Part shown: positions 16,170 to 21,239 of the stretch, one piece after another | Position numbering within the stretch: the first letter of the stretch is position 1 | Layout: each line of letters starts with the position of its first letter | Assembly: GCA_045599325.1 (NCBI GenBank) | Contig: JAZRVT010000040.1 | Coordinates: forward strand, 1-21,239 | Length of the DNA stretch: 21,239 nucleotides | From: Cacconaster sp045599325 | GTDB taxonomy: Bacteria > Bacteroidota > Bacteroidia > Bacteroidales > UBA932 | Direction: 5' to 3' | The notes under the pieces: model-generated | Seen by the model: only the letters and a program-made list of their open reading frames with translations | The model's database searches: none | Told to the model about the DNA's origin: nothing | Position numbers and translations under genes: made by a program

Positions 16170-17752
16170 TTCTGCTGTGCTTTCTGTTTACGGAGTTTTC
16201 TGTTGAGAGTCTGCATGCACTCGCGGCGCGGGATGATGACAGATACTCCGCGGTATTCGATTTCCTGACGGATGGTCTCAGTGATCTGTTCCATATTCTT
16301 AGGGATAGGAACCACCACCTTGACGTGGTCCGGATCGACGCCGAGACCGAGGCAGATGGCCTCGAACTTGTTGGTTCCGGCGCTGTCCTGGCCGCCTGTC
16401 ATTGCAGTGGTCAGGTTGTCGGAGATGATGATGGTGATGTTGGCATTGTCATTTACAGCATCCAGGAGGCCCGTCATTCCGGAATGGGTGAATGTGGAGT
16501 CGCCGATTACTGCCACTGCAGGGAAGATGCCGGCATCTGCGGCACCTTTCGCCATTGTGATGGAGGCGCCCATATCCACACAGCTGCTCAGTGCCTTGAA
16601 AGGTGGGAGAGCGCCGAGGGTGTAGCATCCGATGTCTCCGAAGACGCGCGAGTCAGGATAAGACTCGAGCACCTTGTTGAGAGCTGTATAGACGTCGCGG
16701 TGGCCGCAGCCGTTGCAGAGCTGAGGCGGACGCGCTGAAATATTCTTTGCTGCCGGGAATGTGACTTCCGCGCGGCGGCCCATAGCGGCGGCGACATTGT
16801 CAGGATTGAGTTCACCGGTGCGCGGCAGGGCGCCTGTCAGGCGGCCCGAAACCTTGAAGTCCGCTCCGAGGAGAGCCCTGATGTCCTGCTCCACCACCGG
16901 CTGGCCGTCCTCGACCACGAGGATCTCGCTGCAGGAGGCTGCAAGAGCCCGGACCTTGTCGGCAGGCAGAGGATACTGGCTGACCTTGAGGACATTGGAA
17001 GCGCCTGCTTCCTTTACGTAGTTATAGCCGATACCGCAGGCTATGATGCCGGTACCGTCGCCTGCCTCATAAGCGTTGAAACGGGAGGCTGCGGATGCGG
17101 CAGCGATATCTTTCTGTTTGTCGATCAGAAGAGTGTACTGGCGGCGTGCGATGGCCGGCAGAAGCACCCAATGGTTGTCTTTATCAGGATTGAGGACATT
17201 CTGGTCCCTCATCTCCCCTGTCACGACTCCTGCACGTGAGTGTGCCAGTCTGGTGACTACGCGCATCATCACAGGAAGGCGGAGTTTCTCCGAAAGGTCG
17301 AAGGCCTCGGCCATCATATCATAAGCCTCCTGCTGGTTGGAAGGTTCGAAGATCGGAATCATAGCGAACTTTCCGTAGAAACGGCTGTCCTGCTCATTCT
17401 GGGAGGAGTGCATCGAAGGGTCATCTGCGGCAAGCACTACAAGGCCGCCGTTCACGCCTGTGATGGCGCTGTTGACGAATGCGTCGGCGCAGACATTCAT
17501 TCCAACGTGCTTCATGCATACGAGAGCGCGCTTGCCGGAATAGGACATTCCCAGAGCCGCTTCCATAGCGGTCTTCTCGTTAGTGCACCAGCGGCTGCGC
17601 ACTTTCCTTTCGCGCGCAAGAGGGTCTGTCTGCAAAAACTCTGTGATTTCAGTTGAAGGTGTGCCCGGATATGCGTACACACCGGAGAGTCCGGCGTGCA
17701 GGGCACCTAATGCAACCGCCTCATCTCCAAGCAATAATCTCTTATTCTCCAT
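16166..17752 (-). CDS. iorA: Indolepyruvate ferredoxin oxidoreductase, alpha subunit, lacking a ferredoxin domain
   Basis: A 528-aa thiamine-diphosphate enzyme subunit. The pyrimidine-binding half has YAYPGTPSTEI (27-37) and the activating TNEKTAMEAALG with E59. The pyrophosphate half has PPQLCNGCGHRDVY (342-355) and the TPP/Mg motif from GDS (417-419) to SDN (444-446). The protein ends with SVIIPRRECMQTLNRKLRKQ: no CxxCxxCxxxCP cluster is present, although many IorA proteins carry a C-terminal two-[4Fe-4S] ferredoxin domain. Electrons must then pass through residues in the body of the enzyme or through a separate ferredoxin. It is the first gene of the nine-gene block, with a perfect inverted repeat just before its ATG. 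Confidence 0.94.
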   Translation of the reverse strand: MENKRLLLGDEAVALGALHAGLSGVYAYPGTPSTEITEFLQTDPLARERKVRSRWCTNEKTAMEAALGMSYSGKRALVCMKHVGMNVCADAFVNSAITGVNGGLVVLAADDPSMHSSQNEQDSRFYGKFAMIPIFEPSNQQEAYDMMAEAFDLSEKLRLPVMMRVVTRLAHSRAGVVTGEMRDQNVLNPDKDNHWVLLPAIARRQYTLLIDKQKDIAAASAASRFNAYEAGDGTGIIACGIGYNYVKEAGASNVLKVSQYPLPADKVRALAASCSEILVVEDGQPVVEQDIRALLGADFKVSGRLTGALPRTGELNPDNVAAAMGRRAEVTFPAAKNISARPPQLCNGCGHRDVYTALNKVLESYPDSRVFGDIGCYTLGALPPFKALSSCVDMGASITMAKGAADAGIFPAVAVIGDSTFTHSGMTGLLDAVNDNANITIIISDNLTTAMTGGQDSAGTNKFEAICLGLGVDPDHVKVVVPIPKNMEQITETIRQEIEYRGVSVIIPRRECMQTLNRKLRKQKAQQK

Positions 17753-17759
17753 AACTATA

Positions 17760-17780
17760 CGGTTGATACATAATCAACCG
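17760..17780. promoter_or_regulatory. Perfect inverted repeat in the iorA leader (operator or RNA hairpin)
   Basis: Arms CGGTTGAT and ATCAACCG (8 bp, no mismatch) flank a 5-nt loop, ending 7 nt before the iorA start codon. It has no T-run, so it is not a terminator. Its place over the probable 5' untranslated region suggests an operator for a dimeric regulator or a hairpin controlling ribosome access. No regulator gene is in the window. Confidence 0.6.
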
Positions 17781-17782
17781 GG

Positions 17783-17790
17783 TAAAGTTA
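17783..17790 (-). promoter_or_regulatory. Weak -7-like element for the iorA operon
   Basis: On the minus strand TAACTTTA matches TAnnTTTG in all but the last base. No TTTG is found 18-21 nt upstream, so the element is weak. A weak promoter beside a perfect palindrome would fit an activator- or repressor-controlled operon, but this is conjecture. Confidence 0.25.
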
Positions 17791-17926
17791 CGAAAAATAT
17801 CGGTTTGTGAGGCAGAATAATTGACTGTGGATTCTTTTGAAGGTAAGGCCAAAGTAGTGATTGCATTGATAGAATTGGGCCGGCCGTCTCACGTGTCGAC
17901 AGCAAATCAATATTTTCAAAATAAAA

Positions 17927-17958
17927 TTTGTTTTCCAAAAATAGTTTATATATATTTG
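17927..17958 (+). promoter_or_regulatory. Bacteroidota-type promoter for the mini-ORF and outer membrane protein
   Basis: TTTG at 17927-17930, a 20-nt spacer and TATATTTG at 17951-17958 match the Bacteroidota -33/-7 consensus exactly. Transcription would start near 17965, giving a short leader before the mini-ORF at 17991. Confidence 0.7.
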
Positions 17959-17990
17959 AAAGTTTTGGGACTTATTTCAGATTTGATACC

Positions 17991-18065
17991 ATGAGGGCAA
18001 GATTATATACAATATTATTAGTTACCCTAGTCTGTACCAGCAGCTGCAGCAATCGGCAAAGATGA
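17991..18065 (+). CDS. Possible 24-aa mini-lipoprotein or leader peptide
   Basis: An ATG about 26 nt after the predicted start of transcription opens a 24-codon frame encoding MRARLYTILLVTLVCTSSC plus a short SNRQR tail. It has a basic N-terminus, a hydrophobic core and a Cys at residue 19, preceded by Thr-Ser-Ser (not an ideal lipobox). It would be processed to a lipid-anchored hexapeptide, or it may be a leader peptide or the remnant of a longer lipoprotein gene. It lies 40 nt before the outer membrane protein gene and is in the same transcript. No homologue is recognised; the frame is short enough to be chance. Confidence 0.4.
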   Translation: MRARLYTILLVTLVCTSSCSNRQR

Positions 18066-18105
18066 CAACATTTACATATACCACCTTCCAGCCTTGAAAT
18101 AATAT

Positions 18106-20895
18106 ATGCGGAGATTATTACTGTTATTATTACTGATTACAATTTCTTATCTGAGCCACGCACAGAAATCTGACGTTGTAGTCAGTGTCTTTGACAGCAA
18201 AAGTCTGGAGCCAATCACCGGTGCATCTGTCTACACGGTTTCCTGTATTGACAGCACCGTTTTCAACTATTCTGTTACAGGCAATGACGGCAACGCCGTC
18301 TTGACGAGTGTACCGACAGGCAAATACCTCTTAGTAGCAGAATTCCTCGGCTATTCGAAATATCAGAAAGAAATTTGCATGTCAGGCAACGAGGTGAAGC
18401 CTGACACCATTTTTCTTGACAAAATCAGCGAAGGCCTGCTACCAGCCATTATCAGGGCATCCGTCAGGCCGGTTGAATTCAAGCGGGATTCAATCATATA
18501 CAATGTCTCTTATTTCAATGTCGGACACAATCGTTTTCTCTCCGACCTGCTTAAGTCTATGCCAGGAGTCAGGATTAACGGGGACAAAGTATCAGTGAAC
18601 GGCAAGAATGTCTCTAAAATAACCTTCGGCGGCAGAACCTTTTTCTTTGACGACTTATCCATGGCCTTGAACAACATTCCGGCTGATATAGTCAGAAGAA
18701 TCACCGTGGTTGACAAACCGAGCCCGGTCAACATGTTCACCGGAATTACCGGAAAGCGGGAGCATATACTTGATGTCGAACTTAAAAAGGAGTATCAGAA
18801 TGGAGTCTTCGGCAATATTAACGCAGGTTTTGGAGTGAATCCGGTCAAGTCAGAAGATGAAATTATAGCAAACAACAAAGAATTGCTGTATTCAGGCAAG
18901 GCCTTGATATCGGCATACAATGACAAAGATCAAGTTACTGTCATCGGCAATTCAAACAACTTCAAGGAGGAGAATCCAAGAAAGCAGGGCGAAGGGCTGT
19001 CTTCCCTTCAGCAAGCAGCCGTCAATTTTAACACTTCCCGAATCAAAGGGACTGAAACGACCGTCGTTTCTTCATACAAACACTCCTTATCTGAGTTTGA
19101 GAGCATAAAAAAACGAGAATCTTTCGAAATAAATGGAAACCATCTGAAAACAATAGATTCCCGCAACACCAACTCTGACAATAAGGAGACTGCAATTGTT
19201 GTTCAAACGGACAACACATCCAGGGAGACTTTCTATTTTTCGCTCAAGGAGAATTTAAGTACCTATGACAAGGAGCAGCATGAAGAGTCTTCAGCGCGGA
19301 ATGATGACAGCCGCTCCCATTCCGTCAACAATACTTCAAAGAGGACTGCCGGCCTGAAAAGATTGGCCAGCCAGACCAATTTTACGGTCGGTTACAACAG
19401 TTCCCGCAGAGAGGGACGTTCATTTCTGATTGACGGGGTATTCGGTTATTATGCAGAATCAGCGGATAGCAGGTTCGAGAACAGTTCGCCTGTCTTGAAC
19501 TATTCATATAATATCTCAGACAAGAAGATATCCACTTTCCTCAATGCAAAATATGTAGAGCCAATCAATTCAAAGATGAAAGCTATCACATCTGTTGAAT
19601 ATATGAACTCAGCCGAAGAAGAGAGCCGCTCCGCCTATGGAAACCCTGGCCTGGGCAGTTCGATCTATAAGGACGGACGCTTTTCTTCATCAATTGACTC
19701 GCGTTCTCGCCTGCTTCATGAGACAGTGGGATTGCAATACAACAAGAAACAGAACAGCATTCAAGCCGGTGCAAGCATATTTCATACTCTTAATGAAAAC
19801 CTCTATGATATCAGAGCTGATGCCGCCGGCAAAGAAAAATGGTCTCTCTATTGTTCTCCATACGCAAACATCAGGTACAACGTCGGCAGATCCAAAATCC
19901 AGTTCACCTGTTCAAGCCATATTGAGCAACCTCTCCAGTATCAATTGAGGCCGTCAATTGATATTGAAAATTTTCCTGTTGTTACGATTGGGAATGTCTA
20001 TCTCAGGCCTTCACTCCACAGGTCTGCGCTCCTCTATTTCACACTCAATAGTTCAAAAGATTGGGAGTATGTCAGCATCTGGGGTGAACTGTCAGCAGTA
20101 TCAAATGCAATTGTAAACGTAACCTGGTTCGACGATGAGGGCACCTCGTACCAGATTCCGGTCAACGCTGAATCTCCAACCAGATCTGCACGCCTTGACA
20201 TTAACTGGTCAAAGCCTCTGACCAACAATCTCACGCTTGAAGCATTCGCACGCTGCACATATTACGGGAAAGAGTACTATCAGCGTAAATCATCATTCAA
20301 GGCAAACATCATTGAAAACTTTGAATACAGCGGTTTTATGGAGCAGTTCTGGGGAAGCGGCCTGTGTGGTGATTTATTTTATTCAGAGAAAAGTATGTTC
20401 AGCCAAAGCAGGATGAGCATCATTAAGTCAACTGCATCGGTCAGCTTGTCTTATGAGGGCGAACATTTCCGTTTCAATTGTGAGGAATATGTCGGCAATA
20501 CCAGATCAAGACATTCAGAGCCTAGGGAGAATGACAGTCTTTGGGACTACGTCACTCTAATGGAGACCGTATGGAAGTCAAATGCCGGGTTGGAAATCAT
20601 CGCCGATTCATATAATTACTTCTATTCCGGGTATCCGGAAGGCTTCGGAAAGCCAAGATATATCATAGACTTTACGTTGAACAAAAAGCTCAATCGCTTC
20701 GTTCTAGGTTTAAAGGTGAACAACCTTCTTAACCAGAAGAACCTTCTCAAGCATGCCATTGAAGGCAATTATTCCGAGAGTGTCAATTCGAATTGCCTTG
20801 GCAGATATATCCTGCTATCCGTAAGGTACTCTTTCGGTAACGCAAACCCTTCAAGAAGAAAGAAAGCAGAACAATCCCTTCGGCCGATACGCTGA
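18106..20895 (+). CDS. TonB-dependent-receptor-like outer membrane beta-barrel protein
   Basis: A 929-aa predicted outer membrane protein. The signal peptide (MRR, poly-Leu core) is cleaved probably after SHA (residue 19). A carboxypeptidase-regulatory-like beta-sandwich follows at about 23-105 (SVFDSKSLEPITGASVYTV, then SVPTGKYLLVAEFLGYSKY). A plug domain follows at about 115-235, with FLSDLLKSMPGVRI, VNGKNVSKITFGGRTFFFDD and LNNIPADIVRRITVVDKPS, typical of Bacteroidales receptors with an OMP_b-brl_3-type barrel. The barrel fills the rest, ending in the beta-signal-like GRYILLSVRYSFG and a basic 18-residue tail. No SusD-like lipoprotein or enzyme accompanies it, so the substrate is unknown. 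The gene is AT-richer and uses rarer codons than the iorA block beside it, hinting at separate acquisition. A terminator follows. Confidence 0.88.
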   Translation: MRRLLLLLLLITISYLSHAQKSDVVVSVFDSKSLEPITGASVYTVSCIDSTVFNYSVTGNDGNAVLTSVPTGKYLLVAEFLGYSKYQKEICMSGNEVKPDTIFLDKISEGLLPAIIRASVRPVEFKRDSIIYNVSYFNVGHNRFLSDLLKSMPGVRINGDKVSVNGKNVSKITFGGRTFFFDDLSMALNNIPADIVRRITVVDKPSPVNMFTGITGKREHILDVELKKEYQNGVFGNINAGFGVNPVKSEDEIIANNKELLYSGKALISAYNDKDQVTVIGNSNNFKEENPRKQGEGLSSLQQAAVNFNTSRIKGTETTVVSSYKHSLSEFESIKKRESFEINGNHLKTIDSRNTNSDNKETAIVVQTDNTSRETFYFSLKENLSTYDKEQHEESSARNDDSRSHSVNNTSKRTAGLKRLASQTNFTVGYNSSRREGRSFLIDGVFGYYAESADSRFENSSPVLNYSYNISDKKISTFLNAKYVEPINSKMKAITSVEYMNSAEEESRSAYGNPGLGSSIYKDGRFSSSIDSRSRLLHETVGLQYNKKQNSIQAGASIFHTLNENLYDIRADAAGKEKWSLYCSPYANIRYNVGRSKIQFTCSSHIEQPLQYQLRPSIDIENFPVVTIGNVYLRPSLHRSALLYFTLNSSKDWEYVSIWGELSAVSNAIVNVTWFDDEGTSYQIPVNAESPTRSARLDINWSKPLTNNLTLEAFARCTYYGKEYYQRKSSFKANIIENFEYSGFMEQFWGSGLCGDLFYSEKSMFSQSRMSIIKSTASVSLSYEGEHFRFNCEEYVGNTRSRHSEPRENDSLWDYVTLMETVWKSNAGLEIIADSYNYFYSGYPEGFGKPRYIIDFTLNKKLNRFVLGLKVNNLLNQKNLLKHAIEGNYSESVNSNCLGRYILLSVRYSFGNANPSRRKKAEQSLRPIR

Positions 20896-20935
20896 GGTAA
20901 ACCACCTTATTCATCGTACAAGCGGAATAAAGAGA

Positions 20936-20960
20936 TTAAGCCGCTGGCGCGGCTTTTTCT
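20936..20960 (+). terminator. Rho-independent terminator after the outer membrane protein gene
   Basis: GCCGC (20940-20944) and GCGGC (20949-20953) form a GC stem with a 4-nt loop, extended by AA/TT, and are followed directly by TTTTT (20954-20958). It lies 40 bp after the stop codon. Confidence 0.85.
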
Positions 20961-21017
20961 CTTCCGCCCCGGCGGGGTCCTTACAAGTATTGGAGACTGG
21001 TCAAACTGCGTTAACAA

Positions 21018-21095
21018 GTCCGCATCAGCGGACCCGCGAAGGCCGGAACGGAGTGAAGGCCCAGAGCGGCAGGGGGTTTGGGGGATACGCCCCCA
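21018..21095. repeat. Cluster of extragenic palindromes
   Basis: Three inverted repeats lie within 78 bp: GTCCGC/GCGGAC with an ATCA loop (21018-21033), GGCC/GGCC flanking GGAACGGAGTGAA (21041-21061), and TGGGGG/CCCCCA with a 5-nt loop (21079-21095). No open reading frame of substance or known RNA is seen. The pattern resembles short interspersed palindromic elements of intergenic regions; copy number cannot be judged from one window. Confidence 0.45.
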
Positions 21096-21107
21096 GTAAG
21101 CCTTTTC

Positions 21108-21138
21108 TCCACAAAAAAAGCCCGCTGAAAAGCGGGCT
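21108..21138 (-). terminator. Rho-independent terminator of tRNA-Ala
   Basis: On the minus strand GCCCGCT and AGCGGGC form a 7-bp stem with a 4-nt loop, followed by a run of seven T. It begins about 10 nt after the tRNA 3' end, so the tRNA transcript ends here. Confidence 0.88.
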
Positions 21139-21146
21139 GCATTTTG

Positions 21147-21219
21147 TGGAGAATAAGAGATTCGAACTCTTGACCCCCTGCTTGCAAAGCAGGTGCTCTA
21201 CCAACTGAGCTAATCCCCC
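21147..21219 (-). tRNA. tRNA-Ala (anticodon UGC)
   Basis: A complete 73-nt cloverleaf on the minus strand: acceptor GGGGGAT pairing with ATTCTCC (two G-U pairs), D-loop AGCTCAGTTGGTAGAGC, anticodon stem CTGCT/AGCAG with loop TTTGCAA (anticodon TGC, complement of 21184-21186), and T-arm AAGAGTTCGAATCTCTT. The discriminator base is A and CCA is not encoded. It stands alone with its own terminator, whereas tRNA-Ala(UGC) often lies in the 16S-23S spacer. Its promoter is beyond the window. Confidence 0.96.
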
Positions 21220-21239
21220 GGGTTAATAAGGTGTAGTCC

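Noticed and set aside
1..21239. CRISPR array, insertion sequence or prophage
   Set aside because: No regularly spaced direct repeats, transposase, integrase or phage structural gene was seen.

Overview
The window looks like a chromosomal segment of a Bacteroidales bacterium (phylum Bacteroidota), probably host- or gut-associated. Three things point there: promoters of the Bacteroidota type (TTTG, a spacer of 19-20, then TAnnTTTG), the 23S rRNA sequence, and gene families typical of the order (DUF6515-like surface proteins, a DUF4922 protein, a TonB-dependent barrel of the Bacteroidales type, NamZ/DUF1343). The genus cannot be fixed from this sequence. Most of the window is GC-rich; the last large gene (18106-20895) is visibly AT-richer.

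Layout. At 1-270 on the minus strand lies the 5' end of a 23S rRNA gene. It has its own promoter about 180 bp upstream and no 16S or spacer tRNA before it. Divergently, at 527-3724 (+), an OPT-family peptide transporter and peptidase T form a peptide-utilisation pair that ends in a bidirectional terminator. At 3925-6126 (-) lie two tandem paralogous secreted proteins with Tyr/Gly-rich DUF6515-like domains, separated by a perfect hairpin.

From 17752 down to 6189 (-) runs a nine-gene block with gaps of 4-17 bp or overlaps of 1-4 nt, so it is probably one transcript. In order: iorA, iorB, PaaK-type ligase, double-ACT protein, second PaaK-type ligase, family 2 glycosyltransferase, DUF4922-SpoIID fusion, AmpG-like MFS permease, and NamZ exo-N-acetylmuramidase. 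The first five genes interconvert aryl-pyruvates, aryl-acetyl-CoAs and aryl-acetates, for aromatic amino acid breakdown or reductive synthesis. The last three suggest peptidoglycan turnover and MurNAc/muropeptide salvage. The most unusual member is the fusion of a HIT/GalT-like nucleotidyltransferase domain to a SpoIID lytic-transglycosylase-like domain with no visible export signal.

Divergent from iorA, a strong promoter drives a 24-codon lipoprotein-like mini-ORF and then a 929-aa orphan TonB-dependent-receptor-like outer membrane protein without a SusD partner. The window ends with a palindrome-rich spacer and a free-standing tRNA-Ala(UGC) on the minus strand with its own terminator. Because tRNA-Ala(UGC) is usually found in the 16S-23S spacer, its separate location agrees with, but does not prove, a split rRNA operon.
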